Shown here in pieces: positions 17,403-25,785 of a DNA stretch of 64,000 nucleotides; position 1 is the first letter of the stretch; each line of letters starts with the position of its first letter. Under the pieces are notes generated by a model, which had not been told where the DNA came from, did not search any database, and saw only the letters and a program-made list of their open reading frames with translations. The stretch spans positions 213,056 through 277,055 of the forward strand of contig NZ_JAFICD010000008.1 in the NCBI RefSeq assembly GCF_017833525.1, in the 5' to 3' direction. Origin of the DNA: Duganella sp. 1411 (lineage in GTDB: Bacteria > Pseudomonadota > Gammaproteobacteria > Burkholderiales > Burkholderiaceae_D). Made by a program: the position numbers and the translations under genes.

Positions 17403-17419
17403 TGCACGGCTTTGGTGCG
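17403..17419. promoter_or_regulatory. NtrC-binding site 3
   Basis: TGCACGGCTTTGGTGCG matches TGCACCA-N3-TGGTGCA at 11 of 14 positions. It is centred 39 bp from site 2 and closest to the divergent rhodanese promoter, so it might also affect that gene. Confidence 0.6.
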
Positions 17420-17447
17420 CCATTGTCTCCGACGTGCACAGGACGCC

Positions 17448-17453
17448 TATAAT
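17448..17453 (+). promoter_or_regulatory. Sigma-70 -10 element of the rhodanese gene
   Basis: A perfect TATAAT lies 30 nt upstream of the rhodanese ATG. A TTGTCT at 17423-17428 is a possible -35, though the 19-bp spacing is long. Confidence 0.6.
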
Positions 17454-17482
17454 AAACTCAATCTTATTTGGAGGGATATGCC

Positions 17483-17941
17483 ATGAGCAAAATAGACGAG
17501 ATTCTGGCCCTCGCCCGCGGGCGTAGCAAGGACTGGCCGTATGCCGGCGCGGTGACGCCGCAGGAGGCCTACGAGCTGTTAAGCACGGACAACGCGGTCA
17601 AACTGGTGGATGTGCGCACCAACGCCGAGCGCGACTGGGTGGGCCGGGTGGCCATTCCGGAAGCCCAACATGGTGCGGTCCAGTGGAGCCTGTATCCGGG
17701 CGGCATCGCCAACCATGAATTTATCGAGCAATTGAACTCGGTGGCACGCAAGGACCAGGTGATATTGTTCCTGTGCCGCTCGGGCGTGCGCTCGCGTGGT
17801 GCGGCCAAGCTGGCCACCGAGCACGGCTATCAGCACTGCTACGACATCCTCGAAGGCTTCGAGGGCGACAAGGACGAGCAGCACCACCGCAGGAACCTCG
17901 GCGGCTGGTGCAAGGCCGGCCTGCCGTGGACCGGCGCGTAA
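17483..17941 (+). CDS. Rhodanese-like domain protein (152 aa)
   Basis: Single-domain sulfurtransferase fold. The rhodanese core runs from about residue 25 to 145: LVDVRTNAERDWVG, then active-site loop LCRSGVRSRGAA with cysteine 98, and a C-terminal ILEGFEGDKDEQHHR motif common in single-domain rhodaneses. The ATG at 17483 has GGAGGG seven nt upstream. Thiosulfate, cyanide or persulfide handling is likely, but the substrate is open. Divergent from glnA; separated from the convergent TAXI gene by a family A palindrome. Confidence 0.9.
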   Translation: MSKIDEILALARGRSKDWPYAGAVTPQEAYELLSTDNAVKLVDVRTNAERDWVGRVAIPEAQHGAVQWSLYPGGIANHEFIEQLNSVARKDQVILFLCRSGVRSRGAAKLATEHGYQHCYDILEGFEGDKDEQHHRRNLGGWCKAGLPWTGA

Positions 17942-17994
17942 TTCATACCCTCACACCCGCGACGCGCTTCGAACCGCCGCCGTCACCGGTCGTG

Positions 17995-18022
17995 GGGTCG
18001 TACCCCGCACGGGGTACGACCC
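17995..18022. repeat. Dispersed palindrome family A, copy 2
   Basis: 12-bp inverted repeat GGGTCGTACCCC / GGGGTACGACCC with a GCAC loop, between convergent rhodanese and TAXI genes. The flank to its right (GGCCGTGGCCTCGGGTTAA) resembles the flank of copy 4 (GGTCGGGGCCGCGGGTTAA), so the repeat unit is longer than the hairpin. Confidence 0.85.
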
Positions 18023-18037
18023 GGCCGTGGCCTCGGG

Positions 18038-19423
18038 TTAAACCGGCACCGCCTGCGCGGCGGCCGGCGCCCCCTCCTCCATCAAGAACTGGATCCGCTT
18101 GCGCACGAACTGGATGTGGCTGCGCAAACCATACAGGCCGTCGGCGAACGACAGCGGAATCGAAATCTGGTTGACCAGCTCCTCGATCTCGTCGAGCCGC
18201 TTGAGCTGCGCCTCGTACACCTGCATGCGCGTCGCCTCCGGCGCGCTCTCGACCTGCTGCTCGACCGTGCGCAGCTGTCCATACCAGCGGTACACGCGCG
18301 AACGGATGCGCCACACGTACAACGGCGGAATGATGCGCGACAGCGGTATCACCAGCGCGCTCAGCGCCAGCACCACCACCCACATGCGGTCGAAGAAATT
18401 GGCCAGCCAGAACGTCATATAGCGCTGCAGCAGCGGCGGGCCGTTCTTGTAGAACTTGGCCGCCTCGGCGTCGACCGGGATCTCGGTGTACTTGGCCGAC
18501 GGGAATTGCCCCTGCTGCTGGAACCAGCCGGCGCCGTTATGAATGCCGCTGGCCGCCTGCACGAACAAATCCACCAGCGCCGGATGCAGATCGTCGCGCG
18601 CCACCAGCGTGGCGGTCGGCGCGATCAGGTTGTAATTCTCGGAAGGAATATCGCGCCCCAGGTCGACGATCCCCTGCGGCAGCACCACGTGCGTGAGGAA
18701 CGGCAGCTTGCGCGCGTAGGCCTCGGCCTGGCTGAAGTTGAACAGCTTGATGCCGGGGGTTTGCAGCAGCATCTGGATCAGCGGCGCTTCCGGTGCCGAG
18801 GTGAACACCAGGCCGTCGATGCGGCCTTCCAGCAGCTCCACCGTGGCCGGCGTGTTGGCCAGCGAAAAGCGTTCGACGTCTTCCTTCTCCAGGCCGTTCA
18901 ATGACAGCACCTGGCGGAACAGGCGCGGCGCGCCGGCGCCTTTGGGGCCGAAGTTGATCTTCTTGCCCTTCAACTGGCTGAGCTGGGTGATCGGCGGCTG
19001 GCCCTTGGTTTCTCGCAGAAACAGCCACAGCGGCTCGACGAACAGGCTGCCCAGCGAGGACAGGCCTTCGCGCTCGGCCGCCTCCTCATTGGTCGAGCCG
19101 CTTTGGACGAAGGCGATGTCGACTTCGCCGGCGCGCAGGCGGCGCAGGTTCTCGCCGGAGCCGGCCGATGGCACCAAGGTGACCTTGACGCCGTGCTTGG
19201 CCAAGGCGGCAGCGTATTTCTTGCCGAATTCCTCGTAGGCGCTGTTTTCCTGGCCGGTGGCCAGGCGCACGCTGCGCGGCGGGGCCGGATCGACCAGCCA
19301 GTAGGCCAGCAGGCAGACGCCGACGATCAGCGCGATGGTGGGGGCGGAGGCGACGAACAAGTCCCGCAGCGAGAATTGCGTGAACTTGAGGATTTTGGAC
19401 ATGTGGTGGCGCATTGGTTTCAT
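18038..19423 (-). CDS. TAXI-family TRAP solute-binding protein with membrane anchors (461 aa)
   Basis: Substrate-binding protein of the TAXI type, anchored rather than free. One N-terminal transmembrane segment (about 25-45, APTIALIVGVCLLAYWLV) precedes the binding domain (RLATGQENSAYEEFGKKYA; GSGENLRRLRAGEVDIAFVQ; KGKKINFGPKGAGAPRLF). A second hydrophobic segment (about 370-390, MWVVVLALSALVIPLS) leads to a cytosolic coiled tail of about 80 residues. No TRAP permease (DctQM) gene is adjacent, so its partner is elsewhere or it has a sensing role. The start at 19423 is uncertain; 19414 and 19402 are in-frame alternatives. Confidence 0.85.
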   Translation of the reverse strand: MKPMRHHMSKILKFTQFSLRDLFVASAPTIALIVGVCLLAYWLVDPAPPRSVRLATGQENSAYEEFGKKYAAALAKHGVKVTLVPSAGSGENLRRLRAGEVDIAFVQSGSTNEEAAEREGLSSLGSLFVEPLWLFLRETKGQPPITQLSQLKGKKINFGPKGAGAPRLFRQVLSLNGLEKEDVERFSLANTPATVELLEGRIDGLVFTSAPEAPLIQMLLQTPGIKLFNFSQAEAYARKLPFLTHVVLPQGIVDLGRDIPSENYNLIAPTATLVARDDLHPALVDLFVQAASGIHNGAGWFQQQGQFPSAKYTEIPVDAEAAKFYKNGPPLLQRYMTFWLANFFDRMWVVVLALSALVIPLSRIIPPLYVWRIRSRVYRWYGQLRTVEQQVESAPEATRMQVYEAQLKRLDEIEELVNQISIPLSFADGLYGLRSHIQFVRKRIQFLMEEGAPAAAQAVPV

Positions 19424-19515
19424 GGGCTCATACCATGCCAACAAATGAGCAATTATGCAAGGGGAATACGGGCGCGGGTGGATTGGCGGCGCCTTAACCC
19501 GCAAGGCCAACCGGG

Positions 19516-19537
19516 GTCGTACCCGACCGGGTACGAC
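19516..19537. repeat. Dispersed palindrome family A, copy 3 (shortened)
   Basis: Nine-bp stem GTCGTACCC / GGGTACGAC with a GACC loop. The outer bases no longer pair, unlike the other copies. It lies between the PBP gene end and the TAXI gene start. Confidence 0.8.
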
Positions 19538-19579
19538 GGGGACGCCGAGTCCCCTGCGGATCGCCGTGCGGGTTGAAAA

Positions 19580-22500
19580 TCAACCGCCGCAAGCCTGGAG
19601 CGGAGCCGTCACCACGGTATCCGGCACCCCGCCCGCCTTGACCACCACCGGCGGCGGCACCGCCCCCGGCTTGGCCACCGGATTGGGCTCGATCAGCGGC
19701 ATCAGGCTGGGCGCCAGCACCACCAGCAACTGCACCGGCAACGCGCTGGTGAAGTCGTAATGCTTCGATTCCGGCCCGTGCACATACGCCGTCATGCTGC
19801 CGAAGAAGCGCTCGCCGATATTGAACACGAACGTCGCCGACCGGTTCACATAGCGCGATTCGATCAAGCGTCCGCCGCCGCCATACACGTCGAAGCGCTG
19901 GTCGCCGGTGCCGGTCTTGCCGCCGACCGGCAGCACCGTGCCGTCCGACTTGACGAACGCCATGCGCGCCCGCTTGGCCGTGCCGTCCGACACCACGCCG
20001 CGTATCGCGTCGGCCACCACGCGCGCCACCTCCGGCGACAGCACCTGCTCGTTGGAGGTCGGCTTGGCCTTGGTCACCACCGTCTCGTACGGCGTGCCCT
20101 TGGCGAAGTGCAGCGACGAGATCCGCTGCGTGCTCTTGCGCACACCGCCGTTGACGATAATGCCCATCATCTCGGCCAGCGCCGCCGGCCGGTCGGCCGA
20201 GGCGCCCAGGGTCGTCGCGTACGACGGCACCAGCGACTCGAACGGATAGCCCATCTTCTTCCACTGCTTGTGGATTTCCATGAACCCTTCGACCTCGATC
20301 AGGCCGGCGATACGGCGGTCCTGCGCGTGCTTGCGGTGGGTCTTGAACAGCCATTGATACACTTCCTGGCGTTCCTTCTCGCTGGCGGCGGTCATCTGCG
20401 ACAAGGTGGCACCCGGATGCACGCGCATGTACGCGGCCATCCACAGCTCCAGCGGGTGCACGCTGGCCAGGTAGCCGCGGTCGGCCAGCGACCACTTGTC
20501 GATCGCGTACTGGTCGTACAGCTTTTCGACGCGCTCCTCGGTCACCTCGTTCTGCGATGGCAGGTTGTCATGCAGGAAGTCGCCAAACTGCTTCATCGTC
20601 GCCGCCGGATAGACGGTGCGGTGGATCACCGCCAGCCGCGTCGGCGTGCTGCGGATGTTGGCCAGCAGTATCTTGTCGACATCGGCCGCCGGCTTGCCCT
20701 TGTACTTGGCGTAGAAGCGCGTCAGGAACTCCTTGCCCTCCTTGTCGGCGAAGCGCGCCAGGTAGCCGGCGCGGCGCGGATCGTCGGCGTCGGCCAGCAG
20801 CGAGGCCGACGAGCCCGGCGTCTGGAACATGTAGAACTTGGCGACGTCGCGCATCAGCCGCACGAACACCAGGTTGGTCGAGTGGCGCAGCGCCTCGGTC
20901 ACGGTGAGGATCTTGCCGTTGTCTTCCTTGGAGAAGTTGCCGAAGTAATGCAGGCCGCCGCCGGTGAAGAAGCCTTCGCCCGGATTGCCGGAATACTTGC
21001 GCTCCATGGCCGCGTTGAGCATCGGCGTCAGTTCGCGCTCGGCGCTGCCGACCGGGTGCGCCTTGAGGTAGTCGACCGCCCACGCCGACAGCTTGTCTTG
21101 CGGATCGACCGGGATCACGCTCAGGGTTTCCGCGTTCATGCCGCGATACTTCTTGTTGAGCTGGTCGATGATGTCCAGGTACGTGACCAGCGTGCGCAGC
21201 TTGGCCGTCGAACCGAGGTCGAGCTTGGCGCCCTCGTTGATGTCGAGCGGCTGGTCGTAATTGTCGGTCTGCAAGCGCAGCATGTTGTTCTGCTCGCCCT
21301 TTTCCAGCAACGTGAAGCTGTACACGACGTTGGCCGGATCGCCGTTGCCCAGCATGCCCTTGCCGGTCAGGCCGGCGGCGGCGGCGCGCTCGGGGTCGCG
21401 CAGGTCGCGCAGCACCTGCGTCACCGCCATCTGCGCCTTGGCGTCGAGCGTGCTGACCACGTTCAAGTCCAAACGGTCGAGGTTGTACATGCGGTTGTCG
21501 CCCAGCAGGTTGGCCAGGTGGTTGCGGATCGCGTTCGAGGCCTTGCGCGAGACGAAGGTCATCGCCGGCGCCGCCTGCAGGCCGTTGCCCTTGGCCGGAT
21601 GCAGCGGCTGCTTGAGCGCGACGTCGCGCATCGCCGCCGTGATGACGCCGTCCTGCGCCAGGATGCGCAGATGGCTGTCGGCCAAGATCTCGAGGTCGTC
21701 GGCGCCGTCGCCCAGATAGTAGCTGGGGCGGCGCTGCGCGATCATCAGGCTCAGCGCTTCCTTGAACACCAGCGCCGTCTCGGCGTCCGGATTGGCCAGG
21801 TCGCCGCCCAGCAGGCGGTTGACGTCGGCGAACTCGCGGCCGTACCACACCCACATGCCGTCGCCGATGCCGTTGACCTCGCCGTAGCCGGGCTTGGCCG
21901 ACAGCGGCACCGTGTTCAGGTAATCGATGACGATGCGGCGGCGCGCCTTGGTCGTGTCCGGCCCGTCCTGGTACGAGCGCAGGCTGGCCGACACCATCTG
22001 TTGCAGCTTGTCCTTCATCGAGCCGGTGCGCCCTTCCGGCGAGTGGCGGTATTTCTCGATCTGCGTGGCCAAGGTGCTGCCGCCGGCCGCGCGATGGCCG
22101 CCGGCCACCGAGCTGACGCTTTTCTCGATGACGGCCTTGCCCAGCCGGTCCCACTCGACGGCCGGATTGCGTTTCGGATAGGTGTTGTCGAGCAGCTCGC
22201 GGTTCTCGATGTACAGCAGGCTGTTGACCAGCGCCAGCGGCGCCTGCTCGAACTTGTTGTAGATGCGTTCCGGATAGCTGGCCGCGAACAGTTCCTGCGC
22301 GCGGCAGTCGTAGATCGTCAGGCCGGTCTTGGTCTTCTCGTGGTACGTGGCGAAGATGCCCATGTCGGCCAGCTCGGCCATCTTGGGCGAGATACGGGCC
22401 TGCGCGCTGACCTGGTAGTCGCGCGTGCGCAGCTTGCCGAGATAGTCCGGCAGGCTGGCGTAGCCGAGCCGTTCGTCGTACGGGCTGTCGTGCGGGAAGC

Positions 22501-22858
22501 GGATCGAATTGCTCGGTCCCGCCTGCATCTTGTAGGTCATCTTGCCGGCCAGGTCGGTGAAGACGCGCGCCTGCATGGTGGAGGTGCGGCTCTCGTGCAC
22601 GCCCCAGTACACCGCGAACGAGGCGCCCACCAGCAGCACCAGGATGAAGGCGTTGCGCGAGCGCTTGCCCTTGACCGGGCGGTCCGGCGGCGGCGCGTCC
22701 ATCTGCGCCTGCGCCAGATGCGCTTCGGTTTCTTCGGGGGTGAGTGGCGGCACGACATGCAGATGCCGGGTGCGACGATAGCCTAAGGCGGCCGCGCCTG
22801 CGCGCAACTTGCGCACTGCGCGAACCAGGGGCCGGCGGAAACGACGATTGCTTAACAT
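19580..22858 (-). CDS. Class A penicillin-binding protein-like bifunctional transglycosylase/transpeptidase (1092 aa)
   Basis: Peptidoglycan synthase-like membrane protein. A basic N-terminus and one transmembrane segment (about 73-92, AFILVLLVGASFAVYWG) precede a GT51-like domain with ENRELL in place of the usual EDxxF, GGSTLATQIEKY in place of GASTxTQQ, and RRIVIDYLNTVPL in place of the KxxExYLN motif. The transpeptidase domain has the SxxK serine in GSTAK, STN, and a canonical GGKTGTGD. It is larger than typical PBP1. The glycosyltransferase motifs are recognisable but diverged. Start: ATG at 22858 preferred over TTG at 22867; neither has a clear ribosome-binding site. Transcribed toward the TAXI gene. 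Confidence 0.85.
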   Translation of the reverse strand: MLSNRRFRRPLVRAVRKLRAGAAALGYRRTRHLHVVPPLTPEETEAHLAQAQMDAPPPDRPVKGKRSRNAFILVLLVGASFAVYWGVHESRTSTMQARVFTDLAGKMTYKMQAGPSNSIRFPHDSPYDERLGYASLPDYLGKLRTRDYQVSAQARISPKMAELADMGIFATYHEKTKTGLTIYDCRAQELFAASYPERIYNKFEQAPLALVNSLLYIENRELLDNTYPKRNPAVEWDRLGKAVIEKSVSSVAGGHRAAGGSTLATQIEKYRHSPEGRTGSMKDKLQQMVSASLRSYQDGPDTTKARRRIVIDYLNTVPLSAKPGYGEVNGIGDGMWVWYGREFADVNRLLGGDLANPDAETALVFKEALSLMIAQRRPSYYLGDGADDLEILADSHLRILAQDGVITAAMRDVALKQPLHPAKGNGLQAAPAMTFVSRKASNAIRNHLANLLGDNRMYNLDRLDLNVVSTLDAKAQMAVTQVLRDLRDPERAAAAGLTGKGMLGNGDPANVVYSFTLLEKGEQNNMLRLQTDNYDQPLDINEGAKLDLGSTAKLRTLVTYLDIIDQLNKKYRGMNAETLSVIPVDPQDKLSAWAVDYLKAHPVGSAERELTPMLNAAMERKYSGNPGEGFFTGGGLHYFGNFSKEDNGKILTVTEALRHSTNLVFVRLMRDVAKFYMFQTPGSSASLLADADDPRRAGYLARFADKEGKEFLTRFYAKYKGKPAADVDKILLANIRSTPTRLAVIHRTVYPAATMKQFGDFLHDNLPSQNEVTEERVEKLYDQYAIDKWSLADRGYLASVHPLELWMAAYMRVHPGATLSQMTAASEKERQEVYQWLFKTHRKHAQDRRIAGLIEVEGFMEIHKQWKKMGYPFESLVPSYATTLGASADRPAALAEMMGIIVNGGVRKSTQRISSLHFAKGTPYETVVTKAKPTSNEQVLSPEVARVVADAIRGVVSDGTAKRARMAFVKSDGTVLPVGGKTGTGDQRFDVYGGGGRLIESRYVNRSATFVFNIGERFFGSMTAYVHGPESKHYDFTSALPVQLLVVLAPSLMPLIEPNPVAKPGAVPPPVVVKAGGVPDTVVTAPLQACGG

Positions 22859-22983
22859 ATGATTCAAACCGGTCAGCTGTTTCAGTAAAACCTACTAGTC
22901 ACCATTGCACCACATCGGCGCTGTGGTGACCGGTGATGACGCACAATATATTGCAACCGATGTTTATTTTTCGCAAAAAAACA

Positions 22984-23014
22984 ACGGCGTTTCTCCCCAG
23001 GGGAAAAACGCCGT
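22984..23014 (-). terminator. Intrinsic terminator (minus strand) of the five-gene run
   Basis: Stem ACGGCGTTT / AAACGCCGT with an inner TCCCC/GGGGA. On the minus strand it is followed by a T-run (22975-22981). It lies downstream of the MoCF-domain gene. Confidence 0.8.
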
Positions 23015-23049
23015 CAATGGTTGTGACCGTTACGTGACGCGGGCGCATT

Positions 23050-23103
23050 ATCGAAGCGCTACCGAAGCGCCACCGAAGCGATATCGAAGCGCTATCAAGC
23101 GAT
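23050..23103. repeat. Short tandem repeat, 11-bp unit
   Basis: Four tandem 11-mers of the form ATCGAAGCGCT (23050-23093) plus a decayed fifth, directly between the MoCF-domain gene stop and its terminator. A related ATCAGGCGATA follows at 23115. Confidence 0.85.
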
Positions 23104-23135
23104 GACGCCGTGCTATCAGGCGATACCGGCGCGCA

Positions 23136-23921
23136 TTAAATGTTGTTGAACTCTACACCGAGCCTGGTCAGTTCCTCGCACATGCGCTGGAACGCCTCCA
23201 GTGTTTGCGCCGGTTCGCCTTTGACGCCGAGCTCGATGTGGCGGCGCGTGTTGGCGTCGCCCACGCTCGGCAGGCTGAACACCTTCACGCGCGGGTATTG
23301 CGCCTCGAGCTCGACCATCAGCGGCGTCAGCGCCGACTCGGCCGTCTCGTACACCAGCACCGACTGCTCCAGGTGCGGCTCGCGGTTGAACAGGTCGGCG
23401 TAATGGTGGTCGAGCACCCACTCGATCATCGGCCAGGCCATCACCGGGAAGCCCGGCACGAAGTAATGCTTGTGCAGCGCGAAGCCGGCGATGTTGTTGT
23501 ACGGATTAGGGATCAGCGCCGCGCCCTGCGCGAACTCGGCCATCTTGAGGCGGTGCAGGTTCTCGGCAGAGTTCAGGTCGACCTCGTGCCCGGCCTCCTG
23601 GCCCATCTGCACGATGCGCTGCTGGATGTTGCGCTTGCCCTCTTCGTGCAGCACCAGCGGCAGGCCCAGCGCGTTGGCGGCGGCCAGCCGCGTGTGGTCG
23701 TCCGGCGTGGCGCCGATGCCGCCGCAGCAGAACACGATGTCGTCGCTGGCGAAGGTGCGCTTGAGCGTGGCCGTGATGCGCGTCGGATCGTCGGCCAGGA
23801 TTTCGGCCCAGGCCAGCTGCAGGCCGCGCGCGGCCAGCAATTGCACCACTTTCGGGAAGTGCTGGTCGACGCGCCTGCCGGACAGGATTTCGTCGCCGAT
23901 GATGATGAGTCCGATCGCCAT
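23136..23921 (-). CDS. CinA-like MoCF-domain protein (261 aa)
   Basis: Molybdopterin-binding (MoCF_biosynth) fold as in the N-terminal half of competence/damage-inducible protein CinA. The start MAIGLIIIGDEILSG, CCGGIGATPDDHTR and PGFPVMAWPMIEW are the characteristic loops. The C-terminal NMN deamidase (PncC) domain of full CinA is absent; the protein ends after about 260 residues. In CinA the MoCF domain carries ADP-ribose pyrophosphatase activity, which is possible here. It is last in a five-gene run: 16 nt after the EI24 gene. The cause of this gene grouping is not evident. Confidence 0.87.
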   Translation of the reverse strand: MAIGLIIIGDEILSGRRVDQHFPKVVQLLAARGLQLAWAEILADDPTRITATLKRTFASDDIVFCCGGIGATPDDHTRLAAANALGLPLVLHEEGKRNIQQRIVQMGQEAGHEVDLNSAENLHRLKMAEFAQGAALIPNPYNNIAGFALHKHYFVPGFPVMAWPMIEWVLDHHYADLFNREPHLEQSVLVYETAESALTPLMVELEAQYPRVKVFSLPSVGDANTRRHIELGVKGEPAQTLEAFQRMCEELTRLGVEFNNI

Positions 23922-23937
23922 GATAGTTCCGCTTTCT

Positions 23938-24780
23938 TCAGAGTTCCACCGGCGCCGGGTCGGCCTTCATGGCCTCGGCGGCGCGCATGCGCGCCAGCGC
24001 TTCGAGGCAATAATAGGCGAACCACAGCGCGGTGAAGATAAACACCAGCACATACAGCCAGATCGACGCGGCTGCCAGGAAGGGGAAGAATACCACCGCC
24101 ATCACCCCGCCCAGCCAGATCGCGCCCGGCAGCGCGCCGGCCGCGCCGGACACCACGCCGATGGCGATCAGCGGCCAGCGGTGCCCGGCCAGCAATTGGC
24201 GGCGCTCGTCGGCGCTGGCGTAGTCGGCCAGCACGTCGTAGACCATCATGCGGCTGGTCAGCCAGCCCCACAGCAGCGCCTGCACGAACACGGCCAGCGG
24301 CGGAAACACGTACAGCGGCAAGGTCAGCAGCCACAGGCCGATGAACGCGGCCATGCCGCCCAGCGCCACGCCGACGCTGCCGAGCACGCTGCCGCCGTTG
24401 CGCTGCTCCAGTTGCGGATAGTGGCGCCCGCCGATATGGCGCAGGATCACCGGCATGGCGATGACGCCGATGAAGATCAGCGCCGTCAAGATCATCAGCG
24501 GCAGCAACAGCAGCATCGCTATCAACGGCACAACGACTGTTTTCAAAGCGCCAAGTCCGAGCGAGCTCAACAAGCTACCGCTGTAGCTGAACACGCCATA
24601 TTGCGAGAACGTCGCGTGGACGAAATCGATCAGCGGCTGCAGGCCCAGGTACAGCAGCACCGCCCACACGCCGACCGCCAGCAGGAACGGCGCCACGCTC
24701 ATCAACAGCAGCTTGCCGTGCCACTGGGCGCCGAACGCGCGGCCCCAGGCGCGCAGCACGGAAGAGAAGCCGCCGGCCAT
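23938..24780 (-). CDS. EI24-domain (CysZ-like) integral membrane protein (280 aa)
   Basis: Hydrophobic protein with about six predicted membrane segments (for example LLLMSVAPFLLAVGVWAVLL, TVVVPLIAMLLLLPLMILTA, AAASIWLYVLVFIFTALWF). It fits the EI24 family, whose member CysZ is a sulfate permease. Sulfate transport is only a family-based guess; no cysteine-synthesis gene is near. Its ATG overlaps the stop of the upstream sterol-desaturase-like gene by one base (TGATG), indicating translational coupling. Confidence 0.82.
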   Translation of the reverse strand: MAGGFSSVLRAWGRAFGAQWHGKLLLMSVAPFLLAVGVWAVLLYLGLQPLIDFVHATFSQYGVFSYSGSLLSSLGLGALKTVVVPLIAMLLLLPLMILTALIFIGVIAMPVILRHIGGRHYPQLEQRNGGSVLGSVGVALGGMAAFIGLWLLTLPLYVFPPLAVFVQALLWGWLTSRMMVYDVLADYASADERRQLLAGHRWPLIAIGVVSGAAGALPGAIWLGGVMAVVFFPFLAAASIWLYVLVFIFTALWFAYYCLEALARMRAAEAMKADPAPVEL

Positions 24781-25775
24781 CAGACGCTATCCTTGCGCGC
24801 GTACTCGACCATGCGCTTGAGCGCCAGCCAGTGCTGCGAAAAGAAACCCTTGCCGTATTCCCGGCCCGGCCGGACGACGCCGTCGGCGCCGGTTTGCGGC
24901 AACTGGTCGCGGATGCCGGTGGCGACGAAGCGCGGCGTGAAATTGGCGGTGCGGAAGATGATGTCCCAGATCGGCAGCAGCACGGCGAAATTGCAGCCGC
25001 CCAACGTGCCCTGGCCGTGCGATTCATGGCCGACGCCGATCGCGTGGTGCATGCGGTGGTAGCGCGGCGACACCAGCAGCCACTCGCCGACCCGGCCGAA
25101 GTGGATGCGCACGTTGGCGTGCTGCAGGCTTTGCAGGATGCGCGACACCGACACCAGCATCACATATTGAGAAGGCTCGACGCCGATGCCCAGCGCGATC
25201 ACGCCCATGTAGACGTCGCGCAGCAGGTCGTCGAGCAGATGGTTGCGGTTGTCGCTCCACAGGTTCATGTTCTGCTGGCTGTGGTGCAGGCCGTGCAGCG
25301 CCCACCACCAGTTGAAATGGTGGGAGGCGCGGTGATACCAGTAGTCGAAGAAGTCGAGCACGACGAAATACACCAGGAAGGCGCCCAGCGGGCTGATGCC
25401 AGGCCACAGCGACTCCAGGTTGATCGGCTGGAAGTTATCGAAGCGCAGCATCGCCGCCACGCTGTCGAGCAGCGGGTCGAGCGTGAAGAAGATCAGCACC
25501 GAGAACAGGCCGATGCGGTGCAGCACCGTGTAGATGAAATCGTTCCAGCGCGCGCGCGGATCGGTGAACTTGTGCACCGGGATCATCGCCTCGAGCGGGC
25601 GCAGCACGAGGAACAGCAAGGTCAGCTCCAGTATGCCGATCAGCAGCCATTCGGTGCCCTCGAAGGCTTCCTCGATGAATTCGCCAAAGCCGAGCTGGAA
25701 CACCAACGGCTGGATCACCGTCTCGAACAACCAGCCCTGGGCCAGGCCCAGCCAGTCAGAAAAAAAATGAATCAT
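24780..25775 (-). CDS. Sterol desaturase / fatty acid hydroxylase family membrane protein (331 aa)
   Basis: Membrane di-iron oxygenase. Histidine clusters HRASHH, HGLHHSQQ and HRMHHA are the conserved iron ligands of the superfamily; hydrophobic helices lie before and between (LLIGILELTLLFLVL; LGAFLVYFVVLDFFDYW). Members hydroxylate or desaturate lipids; the substrate is unknown. It lies 10 nt after the polysaccharide deacetylase gene and is coupled to the EI24 gene by TGATG. The hydroxylation of a membrane lipid is the most economical hypothesis. Confidence 0.9.
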   Translation of the reverse strand: MIHFFSDWLGLAQGWLFETVIQPLVFQLGFGEFIEEAFEGTEWLLIGILELTLLFLVLRPLEAMIPVHKFTDPRARWNDFIYTVLHRIGLFSVLIFFTLDPLLDSVAAMLRFDNFQPINLESLWPGISPLGAFLVYFVVLDFFDYWYHRASHHFNWWWALHGLHHSQQNMNLWSDNRNHLLDDLLRDVYMGVIALGIGVEPSQYVMLVSVSRILQSLQHANVRIHFGRVGEWLLVSPRYHRMHHAIGVGHESHGQGTLGGCNFAVLLPIWDIIFRTANFTPRFVATGIRDQLPQTGADGVVRPGREYGKGFFSQHWLALKRMVEYARKDSV

Positions 25776-25785
25776 AGGGGATGCG

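Noticed and set aside
17201..17482. sigma-54 promoter on the plus strand for the rhodanese gene
   Set aside because: No TGG-N10-GC pattern toward the rhodanese gene; it has a TATAAT instead.
19760..22786. Plus-strand frame of about 1008 codons
   Set aside because: Antisense shadow of the PBP gene, which has clear domain motifs.
23050..23103. CRISPR-like array
   Set aside because: 11-bp units without spacers are simple tandem repeats.
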